Origin: Thermovibrio sp.
GTDB lineage: Bacteria; Aquificota; Desulfurobacteriia; Desulfurobacteriales; Desulfurobacteriaceae
Direction: 5' to 3'
Assembly: GCA_003978105.1 (NCBI GenBank)
Contig: QOAO01000011.1
Coordinates: 1 to 64,000 of the forward strand
DNA: 64,000 nucleotides
Shown: piece by piece, positions 44,277-53,502 of the stretch
Layout of the letters: each line of letters starts with the position of its first letter
Position numbering within the stretch: position 1 is the first letter of the stretch
Notes under the pieces: model-generated
The model's database searches: none
Told to the model about the DNA's origin: nothing
The model's input: only the letters and a program-made list of their open reading frames with translations
Program-made: the position numbers and the translations under genes

Positions 44277-44993
44277 ATGAAGGAAATAGTTAAGAGGAAC
44301 TTTTCGTTAGCAGCAAAAAATTACAGTAAATATTCTCTCTTTCAGAGAATTGCCGGGGAAGAACTCCTTAAAAGAATTTCATTTTTTTACGTAAAGGAAC
44401 CTATTTTGGATTTAGGAAGTGGGACAGGTGAGCTCCTTAATGGAAAGAATTTTATCTGTCTAGATATCTCCTTCAAAATGGCAGAGTTGTGCAGGGAGAG
44501 GGCTCTCCTGTCAATCTGTGGAGATGCAGAGGAACTCCCTCTAAAGTCGGAATCGGTACCAACTGCAGTTTCAAACTTTTCCTTACAGTGGACAGAGCTA
44601 AACAAGTCAATCCCTGAAGTTTATAGAGTTTTGAAAAAAGGAGGGCTGTTCTTCCTCTCAATTCCGGTTGAAGGAAGTTTAAGGACTCTGTTTTCTGCTC
44701 TAAGAGCGGCATCAGACGAGTTTCCTACTTTTAAGTTCCCTGAGGAGAAAGAGGTTTTTGAAGTATTCTCACGTTTCTTTGAGGTTTTAGAATTTGAGAG
44801 GCTCTACCTTGAAAAGAAATTTAAGAGTGCAAGGGAAGCTGTGAAGTCTGTTACAGGAATAGGAGCGAAAAACCCATTTGGAAACTTAAGGTACAGTGAA
44901 CTGAAAAACTTTCGTGATATCTTCAACAGAGAGCCAAAGATTGAGTACAGAGTTTTAATAATTTCGGGAAGAAAGCTCCCGAGGGAGCTCTAA
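44277..44993 (+). CDS. bioC: BioC-like malonyl-ACP O-methyltransferase
   Basis: SAM methyltransferase with the BioC pattern: F-S-L-A-A-K-N-Y (A-x-x-Y) at the N-terminus, motif I L-D-L-G-S-G-T-G near 42, L-D-I-S, G-D-A-E-E-L-P-L near 83, S-N-F-S-L-Q-W near 99, and R-V-L-K-K-G-G. BioC primes biotin synthesis by methylating malonyl-ACP. 238 residues. ATG, but no clear ribosome site, as the upstream gap is only 32 bases. No other bio gene is near, so generic methyltransferase activity remains an alternative. Confidence 0.8.
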   Translation: MKEIVKRNFSLAAKNYSKYSLFQRIAGEELLKRISFFYVKEPILDLGSGTGELLNGKNFICLDISFKMAELCRERALLSICGDAEELPLKSESVPTAVSNFSLQWTELNKSIPEVYRVLKKGGLFFLSIPVEGSLRTLFSALRAASDEFPTFKFPEEKEVFEVFSRFFEVLEFERLYLEKKFKSAREAVKSVTGIGAKNPFGNLRYSELKNFRDIFNREPKIEYRVLIISGRKLPREL

Positions 44994-45835
44994 ATCTCAG
45001 CCTCCTTGTGCCTCGAGGCATGGCACTGGATGTTAATTGCAACGGGAAGTGAAGCTATGTGACAGGGGTACCACTCTATTTTTACATCTAAAGCTGTAAC
45101 CTTTCCTCCAAATCCTGAAGGGCCAATTCCCAACTTGTTTATCTCCTCTAAGAGCTCCTCCTCAAGTTTTGCATACCTTGGGTCGGGATTCCTATGTCCT
45201 ATAGGCCTTAGAAGGGCTTTCTTTGCCAAAAAGGCCACCTTTTCAAAAGTTCCCCCAATACCAACTCCCACAGTTATAGGAGGACAGGGATTTGGACCGG
45301 CGTCACTAACTGTTTTCAAAATAAATTTTTTAACTCCTTCAACACCATCTGCAGGCTTGAGCATGGCCAACCTGCTCATATTTTCACTTCCACCCCCTTT
45401 TGCTGCAACGGTTATTCTAACCTTATCTCCAGGAACTATTGAGTAGTGAATCACTGCCGGTGTATTGTTTCCGGTATTTTTTCTATCAAAGAGAGGGTCG
45501 GTAACTATCGATTTCCTCAAGTAGCCTTCAGTGTACCCTTCAGCTACTCCTCTATTTATAGCCTCCTCCAAGTTCCCGCCGACAAACTTCACGTCCTGGC
45601 CTATTTCAACAAAGACAACGGCAAATCCAGTATCCTGACAGTAGGGAATTTCCTCGGTTGAGGCAATCTTCGCATTCTCCTCTAATATCTCAAAAACGTT
45701 CTTTCCAACAGGAGAGACTTCCCTCTCCTTTCCTTCCTTAAAGGCATTGAGAACATCCTGGGGTAACCTGTAGTTTGCCTCCACACATAGCTTTTTAACA
45801 ACTTCCCTGACCTTATCTACACTAATCTCTCTCAT
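44990..45835 (-). CDS. Class I fumarate hydratase, alpha subunit
   Basis: Iron-sulfur hydratase interconverting fumarate and malate. The N-terminal (alpha) half of class I enzymes is recognised by I-P-Y-C-Q-D-T-G-F-A, R-K-N-T-G-N-N-T-P-A, A-A-K-G-G-G-S-E-N, and G-P-N-P-C-P-P; three cluster cysteines are Cys in Y-C-Q-D, P-C-P-P and the later H-C or P-C-H. 281 residues. The beta subunit does not follow; the next gene is convergent bioC. Immediately downstream of mdh, the next TCA step. Confidence 0.93.
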   Translation of the reverse strand: MREISVDKVREVVKKLCVEANYRLPQDVLNAFKEGKEREVSPVGKNVFEILEENAKIASTEEIPYCQDTGFAVVFVEIGQDVKFVGGNLEEAINRGVAEGYTEGYLRKSIVTDPLFDRKNTGNNTPAVIHYSIVPGDKVRITVAAKGGGSENMSRLAMLKPADGVEGVKKFILKTVSDAGPNPCPPITVGVGIGGTFEKVAFLAKKALLRPIGHRNPDPRYAKLEEELLEEINKLGIGPSGFGGKVTALDVKIEWYPCHIASLPVAINIQCHASRHKEAEI

Positions 45836-45845
45836 CCTTCATCTC

Positions 45846-46787
45846 CTAAAGGGGCAATTTTTCAACCAAGTTCCTTACAGAATCAACAGACCTCCCCCAG
45901 GCCTTCCACTCCTCATCTGTAAGCTCAAGCTTGATTATATCCTCGACTCCTTCCTTCCCCAAAACTATGGGAACCCCTACGCACAGACCTGTAGCTCCAT
46001 AGTACTCGCCTATTTCACCATCAAGATAAACACTTGCAGAGAGAATTTTTCTCTTGTTCCAGAGGATTGCAAGAACCATCTCTAAAATTGATGCAGCAGG
46101 AGCGTAAAAAGCACTTCCCGTTTTAAGGAGTTGAACTATTTCTCCTCCTCCAAACCTCGTTCTTTCAATTACCTCACTTAGTTTTTCTTCTGATAAGAAC
46201 TTTCTTACAGGAATTCCTGAAACCGTTGTGTATTCGGGAAGTGGAACCATATCGTCTCCATGTCCACCTATAACGAAAGCCTTAATATTTTCAACGGAAA
46301 TTCCAGTCTTTTCAGAAATAAAGTAGGCAAACCTTGCCGAGTCTAATACTCCAGCCATTCCTATAACTCTTTCCTTCGGAAAGCCCGTTACTTTTAAAGC
46401 AGTGTAGGTCATTGCATCCAAGGGGTTAGTAACAACAATAACAAAAGCTTCAGGAGAGTACTTCTTTATCTGTTCGGAAACGGACTTAACCACCTCGTAG
46501 TTCTTAAACAGTAGGTCATCTCTGCTCATTCCTGGTTTTCTTGGAAATCCTGCGGTAATGACAACCACATCGGAGCCGGCAGTATCCTCATAGTTTCCGG
46601 TTCCAATCACGTGGGCGTTAAATCCTAATATTGGAGAAGCCTCCATAATATCTAAAGCTTTACCTTTAGCAACACCTTCGTTAATATCAATTAACGTAAT
46701 ATCTGCTGTTTCTCTTCTTGCAAGGAGAAGTGCCAGAGTTGCACCTATATTTCCAGCTCCAACAATTGTTATCTTTTTTCTATCCAA
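45846..46787 (-). CDS. mdh: Malate dehydrogenase (LDH-like type)
   Basis: NAD-linked oxidation of malate. The Rossmann motif V-G-A-G-N-I-G is at about 8-14; the substrate-specificity loop reads G-F-P-R-K-P-G-M-S-R, with Arg (malate) rather than Gln (lactate); catalytic His is in G-G-H-G-D-D-M. 313 residues. TTG start after GGGAGG. Operon mdh-fumA(alpha), separated by 10 bases. Confidence 0.94.
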   Translation of the reverse strand: MDRKKITIVGAGNIGATLALLLARRETADITLIDINEGVAKGKALDIMEASPILGFNAHVIGTGNYEDTAGSDVVVITAGFPRKPGMSRDDLLFKNYEVVKSVSEQIKKYSPEAFVIVVTNPLDAMTYTALKVTGFPKERVIGMAGVLDSARFAYFISEKTGISVENIKAFVIGGHGDDMVPLPEYTTVSGIPVRKFLSEEKLSEVIERTRFGGGEIVQLLKTGSAFYAPAASILEMVLAILWNKRKILSASVYLDGEIGEYYGATGLCVGVPIVLGKEGVEDIIKLELTDEEWKAWGRSVDSVRNLVEKLPL

Positions 46788-46816
46788 AGTCTCCTCCCTT
46801 CACATTGAATTGCTGA

Positions 46817-46836
46817 AATTTTAACACAATTTTAAC
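46817..46836. repeat. Tandem 9-mer repeat in mdh/coaD intergenic region
   Basis: AATTTTAAC occurs twice with 2 bases between, an 11-base period (one helical turn), in the 119-base divergent region between mdh and coaD. On the mdh strand each copy contains TTAAAA, -10-like. Could be an operator pair or overlapping promoter elements. Confidence 0.4.
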
Positions 46837-46906
46837 AACGAATTTAATTTGTGACAGAAGGAAAATAAGAATTAAATTCAATTAGAAAGTATAAAGGAGA
46901 TTGCAA

Positions 46907-47413
46907 TTGATAAAAAAAGCTATATATCCAGGAACCTTTGACCCTGTAACTCTGGGTCACATTGATATAGTAAGGAGAGGTCTTGAGCTCTTTCCTGAGC
47001 TCATTGTAGGAATAGCGGAAAATCCTAAGAAGAGACCAATATTTTCAATAGAGGAAAGGAGAGAAATGTTTGTTGAGAGTCTGAAAGAGGTGGGGCTCTT
47101 TGAAAAAGTGAAGGTAAAGACGTTTAACTCTCTCCTCGTTGAGTTTGCAAAGAAAGAAGGAGCAGTAGCAATTTTAAGGGGAATCAGAATAGTTTCAGAT
47201 ATGGATCACGAGTTCACCATGGCTTCACTCAACAGAAAACTTTACCCAGAGGTTGAAACTGTGTTCCTCATGCCTTCTGAGGAGTATGCGTACCTATCAT
47301 CATCGGCAGTAAGGGAAATAGCCTCTTACGGAGGAAATATATCCCAGTTTGTTACAAGGTACGTTGAAAAAAAACTCAAGGAGAAATTTAAAACCCAGTA
47401 TCAAAACAGATAG
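46907..47413 (+). CDS. coaD: CoaD, phosphopantetheine adenylyltransferase
   Basis: Penultimate step of coenzyme A synthesis. The nucleotidyltransferase motif G-T-F-D-P-V-T-L-G-H (T/HxGH) is near the N-terminus, and R-G-I-R and Y-L-S-S-S-A-V-R-E occur later. Two TTG codons could start it (46901 and 46907); the AGGAG site at 46895-46899 is 7 bases before the second and only 1 before the first, so 46907 is chosen (168 residues). Overlaps the opposing aldehyde dehydrogenase by 26 bases. Confidence 0.93.
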   Translation: MIKKAIYPGTFDPVTLGHIDIVRRGLELFPELIVGIAENPKKRPIFSIEERREMFVESLKEVGLFEKVKVKTFNSLLVEFAKKEGAVAILRGIRIVSDMDHEFTMASLNRKLYPEVETVFLMPSEEYAYLSSSAVREIASYGGNISQFVTRYVEKKLKEKFKTQYQNR

Positions 47414-48821
47414 TCTTTATCTCCGTCATCTCCTCAACTGCAAACTTTGGCCCCTCCCTTCCTATTCCGCTCTCCTTAACTCCACCGTAGGGCATCTGAT
47501 CCACTCTGAAAGTTGGAATCTCGTTCACCATGATTCCACCACATTCAACTTCCTCGGCAAACTTAAAGGCATTCTTTAAATTGTTTGTAAATATGCCAGC
47601 CTGAAGACCGTAGGAGGAGTCGTTTATGTTCTCTATTCCCTCGTCTAAAGAGGATACTGGGTTAACCATTATGACGGGACCAAAGACCTCTCCTCTAAAG
47701 AGTTTGGCTTTCCTTGAAACATTTGTAATAACCGTTGGCTCTATAAGTGTATCTGAAAGCCTTTTACCTCCACAAACTATTTCTCCTCCCAACTTTTTGG
47801 CCTCATCAATCCAGTCCATAATTCTGTCTGCAGCCTGTTTATCTATAACAGGTCCAACATCTGTCTCTTCAAGTCTCGGGTCTCCAACTTTTAGTTTTTT
47901 TGTAAAGGAGGAGAGCTCCTCAACAAACCTATCAAAAAGGGAATCGTGAACAAAAACCCTCTGAACGGAGATACAGACCTGACCTGCAAGGGCAAAGCCT
48001 CCCCTTGCCACCTTCTCTGCAACCAGAGAAAGCTTTTCAAACTGGTCAGAATCTATATAAACGCCCGAGTTTGAACCTAACTCCATTGCGTACTTCTTAA
48101 GCCCCCCGCGGCTCATAATTATTTTTCCCGTTTGAACGCTTCCAGTGAACGTGACCATCCTTACATCGGGGTGGCGTACCAAAGCATCTCCTGCCTCCTC
48201 TCCGTAACCAGTTACAACGTTAACAGCCTCCGGGGGGAAACCTGCCTCTATTAGGAGTTCTGCAAGCTCTATCACAACCAACGAGGTATTCTCTGAGGGC
48301 TTAATAACAACAGAGTTTCCAGCAGCTAAAGCTGGAGCTACCTTGTGGCAGGTAAGGTTTAGAGGAAAGTTAAAAGGAGTTATACAACCGATGACTCCCA
48401 AGGGAACTCTTCTGTAAAAACCTACCTTTCCTTTTATTCCTGGAGCTCCATCAAACTTAACCTCTTCACCTAAAACCCTCTTTGCCTCCTCAGCAGAAAG
48501 GGTTATCGTGTTAACAGCCCTTCCTACCTCTCCAAAAGCCTCCTTAACTGTCTTTCCAACTTCCTTAACTAAGAGCTCCGCAAACCTATCACTCCTTTTT
48601 GAAAGGAGCCTTGCAGCCCTCTCAAGTATTCTAAACCTTTCGTAGGAGGTTAAACTCTTCATCTTCTCAAAGCCTATCTTTGCAGACTCAACTGCAAGGT
48701 TTACATCCTCCTCACCTCCCCTTGGAATTGTTCCTATTGGTGAACCGTCGTAAGGAAACCTCTCCTCAATTTCCTCACCCTTAAAAACCCTCTTTCCAGC
48801 TATTAACATGTAACCCTTCAT
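47388..48821 (-). CDS. NAD(P)-dependent aldehyde dehydrogenase
   Basis: Oxidises an aldehyde to its acid. Catalytic Cys in G-Q-V-C-I-S-V-Q-R and Glu in M-E-L-G-S-N-S-G; F-N-F-P-L-N, G-N-S-V-V-I-K-P-S-E and F-T-G-S-V are the cofactor site. 477 residues. The S-V-Q-R context resembles archaeal lactaldehyde and non-phosphorylating glyceraldehyde-3-phosphate dehydrogenases; substrate not assigned. ATG. Directly follows a phosphoesterase gene. Confidence 0.9.
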   Translation of the reverse strand: MKGYMLIAGKRVFKGEEIEERFPYDGSPIGTIPRGGEEDVNLAVESAKIGFEKMKSLTSYERFRILERAARLLSKRSDRFAELLVKEVGKTVKEAFGEVGRAVNTITLSAEEAKRVLGEEVKFDGAPGIKGKVGFYRRVPLGVIGCITPFNFPLNLTCHKVAPALAAGNSVVIKPSENTSLVVIELAELLIEAGFPPEAVNVVTGYGEEAGDALVRHPDVRMVTFTGSVQTGKIIMSRGGLKKYAMELGSNSGVYIDSDQFEKLSLVAEKVARGGFALAGQVCISVQRVFVHDSLFDRFVEELSSFTKKLKVGDPRLEETDVGPVIDKQAADRIMDWIDEAKKLGGEIVCGGKRLSDTLIEPTVITNVSRKAKLFRGEVFGPVIMVNPVSSLDEGIENINDSSYGLQAGIFTNNLKNAFKFAEEVECGGIMVNEIPTFRVDQMPYGGVKESGIGREGPKFAVEEMTEIKTICFDTGF

Positions 48822-49544
48822 CTAAACCCCCACAATTAACCTTGCTGCAAGGAACTCCGGAAGTCCAGCTCTTAAAATCTCCCTTGCCGCAGTCTTTACA
48901 GGGTATTCTACTCTAAAAACGCTGAATTTTTCCCGTTCTGTATCATAAATCCCAAAGGAAGCCCTTGGGTCTCTATCCCTTGGCTGACCAACGCTTCCTG
49001 GATTTAAGAGGTAACGCCCTCCCGTAATGTTAACTTCTCTTGTAGAAATTTCGTCAATTAGAGAACTTAAAAGCCTGTAGGCCTTTGGAATGTGGGTATG
49101 GCCGAAAAAACAAATCTCCCTTTTCTGAGATAAAAGGGCTTTAAATGCTTCATTTTTTGTCAGGATGTAATCCATACTCCCTGGTGATACAGGTGTATCG
49201 TGAACCAACTGACAACAACCCAAGAGTTCCTGGATATTCAAGTTCTTTAAAAACTCTAAGTTTTCCTCACTAATCCTCTCTAAGCTCCATTTTATAACAG
49301 TTTGAGCGTAGGTGTTGAGAAGTTCCAAATCAACAAACCCTAAAAGTGCAAGCTCGTGGTTACCGAGTAAGACCCTACTGCAGTTTTCCCTGACCCAGTT
49401 AAGGCACTCGTTCGGAAAAGCTCCGTAACCTACCATATCCCCTAAACACCAAACCTCATCGACGTTCAATTCACTAAGTTTGGTCTCAACAGACATCAAG
49501 GCATGTATATTTCCGTGGATATCGGATACTATTCCAACTTTCAT
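48822..49544 (-). CDS. Calcineurin-like metallophosphoesterase
   Basis: Motifs of the YfcE-like family: D-I-H-G-N (8-12), G-D-M-V-G-Y (35-40), G-N-H-E near 61, and G-H-T-H near 150 supply a two-metal centre. 240 residues, no signal peptide. Substrate unknown; this branch acts on phosphodiesters such as nucleotides. ATG. Divergent from epmA across 25 bases. Confidence 0.87.
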   Translation of the reverse strand: MKVGIVSDIHGNIHALMSVETKLSELNVDEVWCLGDMVGYGAFPNECLNWVRENCSRVLLGNHELALLGFVDLELLNTYAQTVIKWSLERISEENLEFLKNLNIQELLGCCQLVHDTPVSPGSMDYILTKNEAFKALLSQKREICFFGHTHIPKAYRLLSSLIDEISTREVNITGGRYLLNPGSVGQPRDRDPRASFGIYDTEREKFSVFRVEYPVKTAAREILRAGLPEFLAARLIVGV

Positions 49545-49569
49545 AAATTCCCCTAAAGGAGGCTTTATC

Positions 49570-50499
49570 GTGGTAGAGCTTCTAAATGTTAGAAATCTCC
49601 TTAAAAAAACGGTTAGAGAATTCTTCTACAACTTAAACTACGTTGAGGTGGATACTCCAATTTTATCACCCTACGAAAATCCCGACGATAACGTTGAGAA
49701 CATTGAATCTTCCTTTAAGGACTTTTCTGGAAAAACGTACAGTTGGTTTCTCCATACCTCTCCAGAGTTCTTCATGAAAAGGTTTCTTTTAAACGGAGCT
49801 GAGAGAATATTCCAAATTTGTAAGGTTTTCAGAAACGGTGAGGTAACAGACCTCCACTCTGTAGAGTTCACAATGGTTGAGTGGTACAGGGTTGGAGAAA
49901 GCTACAGGATGGGAATTGAAGAAACAGTATCCCTCATTAGGGAGTGTGGAAGAGCTCTCGAAAAGGAAACTGGAGTCTTTAAAGGAGTTAAAGCAAACTT
50001 AAACGAAACGGAACTTATAACCGTAGATGAGGCATTCAGGGAATTTGTCGGAATCTCTGTCTTTGACAGAGAAGGATTAAGGGAATTATCGGGGGAAAAA
50101 AGCTACGAAACGGCCTTTTTTAAACTCCTTGTAGAGAAGGTTGAGCCGGGGATAGAAAAAATTGGGAAAATAGTCGTTCTCTACGATTATCCTAAAGAGT
50201 TCGGAGCCTTTTCAAAAGTTAGAGGAGATGTAGCTGAGAGGTTTGAGGTTTACGTATCGGGAGTTGAAATAGCAAACGGATATACCGAGTTAACCAATTT
50301 TGAGGAGTACAAGGAGAAATTTGAGGGCAGGAATGCCGATAGCGAATTTTTAAAAGCCCTGAAGGAGAAGCCACTTCCTCATTGTGAGGGTGTAGCCTTA
50401 GGTTTTGACAGGCTGTTGATGGTTTTAACGGGAGCAGAGAGCATAGAAGAGGTAGTACCCTATTCAACAAACAGCCTCATTAGGGAGACCAGCCCTTAA
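49570..50499 (+). CDS. epmA: EpmA-like class II lysyl-tRNA-synthetase paralog
   Basis: EpmA ligates beta-lysine to elongation factor P. The class II core is recognised: D-T-P-I-L, L-H-T-S-P-E-F-F-M-K-R, F-R-N-G-E-V, H-S-V-E-F-T-M-V-E-W-Y, E-I-A-N-G-Y-T-E-L, and G-V-A-L-G-F-D-R-L-L-M. The anticodon-binding domain is absent and the length is 309, as in EpmA/GenX. GTG 49570 with AAAGGAGG seven bases upstream is chosen; the frame remains open further upstream to 49480. The partner epmB and efp are not in the window. Overlaps ubiX by 20 bases. Confidence 0.88.
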   Translation: MVELLNVRNLLKKTVREFFYNLNYVEVDTPILSPYENPDDNVENIESSFKDFSGKTYSWFLHTSPEFFMKRFLLNGAERIFQICKVFRNGEVTDLHSVEFTMVEWYRVGESYRMGIEETVSLIRECGRALEKETGVFKGVKANLNETELITVDEAFREFVGISVFDREGLRELSGEKSYETAFFKLLVEKVEPGIEKIGKIVVLYDYPKEFGAFSKVRGDVAERFEVYVSGVEIANGYTELTNFEEYKEKFEGRNADSEFLKALKEKPLPHCEGVALGFDRLLMVLTGAESIEEVVPYSTNSLIRETSP

Positions 50500-51052
50500 A
50501 GAGACCGAAATTTCTACCAAGGAGAAGTGAGAGAGCTCTGTCAACAACAAAATTAACAAGTTCCTCAATGGACGAAGGTCTCCCGTAAAATCCTGGAGAG
50601 GCGGGAAGAACTGTAGCTCCGGCATCTATTACCTTTAACATATTTTCAACGTGAACCCTGTTCAGCGGGGTTTCCCTCAAAACAAGAATTACAGGCCTTT
50701 TTTCCTTCAAATTGACGTCTGCAGCCCTGTGGATTAGGTTTTGAACTACTCCATTAGCAATGTGGCCCAACGTTCCTGTAGAGCAAGGGGAAACTACCAT
50801 TCCCTTTACAGGGTAGCTTCCACTTGAAATAGGAGCAAAAAGGTCCGTTGGTTCATAAACGTTGACGAGGTCAGAGGGAAGGATTGAGATAAATCTCTCA
50901 ACGCTCATATCTATTTCGTATTCAAAAACCCTCCTCCCGACTTCAGAAAATACCAAATCAACACCGTAGGAGTTTGAAACTAAAACCTCAATCAATCTCT
51001 TACCGTAAACAGACCCACTTGCTCCCGTTATTCCAACAACTACCCTTTCCAA
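50480..51052 (-). CDS. ubiX: UbiX-type flavin prenyltransferase
   Basis: Makes prenyl-FMN, the cofactor of UbiD-family decarboxylases. G-I-T-G-A-S-G-S-V-Y-G at residues 6-16, S-S-G-S-Y-P-V-K-G-M-V-V-S-P-C near 77-91, and R-E-T-P-L-N near 125 are standard. 190 residues. TTG start, divergent from argB across 59 bases. In this organism the likely use is menaquinone (MqnL-like decarboxylase) rather than ubiquinone. Confidence 0.92.
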   Translation of the reverse strand: MERVVVGITGASGSVYGKRLIEVLVSNSYGVDLVFSEVGRRVFEYEIDMSVERFISILPSDLVNVYEPTDLFAPISSGSYPVKGMVVSPCSTGTLGHIANGVVQNLIHRAADVNLKEKRPVILVLRETPLNRVHVENMLKVIDAGATVLPASPGFYGRPSSIEELVNFVVDRALSLLLGRNFGLFKGWSP

Positions 51053-51072
51053 AGCTTCCTCTCCTAATATAG

Positions 51073-51990
<918 letters not shown>

Positions 51991-52033
51991 TATACTGTTG
52001 GTTTGAAATAGTGAATTATTAGTGTACTTGTAG

Positions 52034-52039
52034 TATAAT
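52034..52039 (+). promoter_or_regulatory. -10 element (TATAAT) upstream of cydA
   Basis: A perfect TATAAT lies 48 bases before the cydA ATG in the 97-base gap after argB. A -35 box at 17 bases (GTGAAT) is poor, so this is a candidate only. Confidence 0.4.
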
Positions 52040-52087
52040 CGAAATTTGGAATTGAAGAAGAAATAAACCTTTAAGGGAGGTGTTGCA

Positions 52088-53488
52088 ATGGACTTTGTAC
52101 TACTTGTGTCGCGATTGCAGTTCGCGATGACAGCCTTCTTCCACTTCATCTTTGTACCCCTTACCTTAGGGCTGTCAACGATATCTGCAATCATGCTAAC
52201 TCTCCACTACGCAACCGGTAAGGAAATCTACCGGGACATGGCAAAGTTCTGGGCAAAGCTCTTTGCGATTAACTTTGCACTTGGAGTTGCAACGGGTCTT
52301 GTCCACGAGTTTGAGTTCGGTATGAACTGGTCTGTTTACTCAAGGTTCGTAGGTGACATTTTCGGAGCTCCACTTGCCATTGAAGGTCTCCTTGCATTCT
52401 TCATGGAGTCAACATTCATGGGAGTCTTTCTCTTTGGTTGGGACAAGGTTCCAAAGGGAGTACACCTACTTGCCGCGTGGCTCTCTTCAATCGGTTCAAA
52501 CCTTTCCGCCCTATGGATTCTCATTGCAAACGGCTGGATGCAGCACCCTATAGGAGCAGAGGTTTCAAACTTTGTTGCAGGAAAGAGGGCAGAACTTGCA
52601 GACTGGTGGGCTGTCGTGTTTAACCCAGTTGCAGACGTTAAATTCTGGCATACCGCAACAGCCGGAATGATTCTCGCATCTGTCTTTGTCCTTTCCGTTA
52701 GTGCATACCACCTTTTAAGGAAACAACATATTGAATTCTTCAAAAAGTCTGCCTACGTTGCACTCATCTTCGGACTAATTGCATCATTAGGAGAGATTGT
52801 TATAGGGGACATTCACGCCCACGAAGTTGCTAAAACTCAGCCAACAAAACTTGCGGCTATGGAAGCTCTCTGGGATACAAAGAGCGGGGCAAACGTCTTA
52901 CTTGCAGCATGGGCTGACCAGAAGGCTCAGAAGAACGCAGTTGAAATCCCACTTCCTATTCCGGGTCTCTTGAGCTTCCTTGCAACACACGACTTCAACG
53001 GAAAGCTTTTAGGAGCAAAGGACTTACAGAAGAAGTTTGAAGCTCAGTTCGGTCCAGGAAACTACATCCCACCAGTAAACTTAGTCTTCTGGGCTTTCCA
53101 TATAATGGTTTACTTAGGATTCTTCTTTGCAATTCTCTTCATCTGGGGACTTGCCAAGTACAGAGACCTTGAGAATGCAACAGGATTCTTAAAGGTTGCC
53201 CTCTACTCACTACCACTTCCCTACATTGCTTGCTGGTTAGGATGGGTTACAGCAGAGGTTGGAAGGCAGCCATGGATTGTTTATCCTCTAACTGACGATT
53301 ACGGAAAAATTCTCCTTCCCGAAATTGGACTTAAAACTGCTCATGCAGTATCACCTTTAACAAACATTGAAGTCGTAATCACTTACGTAATATTCCTATT
53401 AACGTTCACAGGTCTTGCAATTGCAGACTTCTATCTTCTTTCTAAGTTTGCAACAAAAGGCCCAGAGAAAGAGGCTGAACTTTACTAA
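52088..53488 (+). CDS. cydA: CydA, cytochrome bd oxidase subunit I
   Basis: Heme-binding subunit of the quinol oxidase. About nine membrane helices; heme b595/d ligand His19 (in T-A-F-F-H-F), G-R-Q-P-W near residue 392, and the H/M ligands of b558 at about 186 and 390 region are in place. 466 residues, so the short Q-loop form. ATG after GGGAGG. Provides oxygen reduction or detoxification with high affinity. Heme comes from hemA-C-D in this window; quinol probably from the futalosine menaquinone route. cydDC transporters not found here. Confidence 0.95.
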   Translation: MDFVLLVSRLQFAMTAFFHFIFVPLTLGLSTISAIMLTLHYATGKEIYRDMAKFWAKLFAINFALGVATGLVHEFEFGMNWSVYSRFVGDIFGAPLAIEGLLAFFMESTFMGVFLFGWDKVPKGVHLLAAWLSSIGSNLSALWILIANGWMQHPIGAEVSNFVAGKRAELADWWAVVFNPVADVKFWHTATAGMILASVFVLSVSAYHLLRKQHIEFFKKSAYVALIFGLIASLGEIVIGDIHAHEVAKTQPTKLAAMEALWDTKSGANVLLAAWADQKAQKNAVEIPLPIPGLLSFLATHDFNGKLLGAKDLQKKFEAQFGPGNYIPPVNLVFWAFHIMVYLGFFFAILFIWGLAKYRDLENATGFLKVALYSLPLPYIACWLGWVTAEVGRQPWIVYPLTDDYGKILLPEIGLKTAHAVSPLTNIEVVITYVIFLLTFTGLAIADFYLLSKFATKGPEKEAELY

Positions 53489-53502
53489 GGAGGAGGTGGG
53501 CA

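Noticed and set aside
46890..46895. TATAAA as a coaD promoter
   Set aside because: It lies directly at the ribosome site, leaving no room for a leader, and no -35 box is present.
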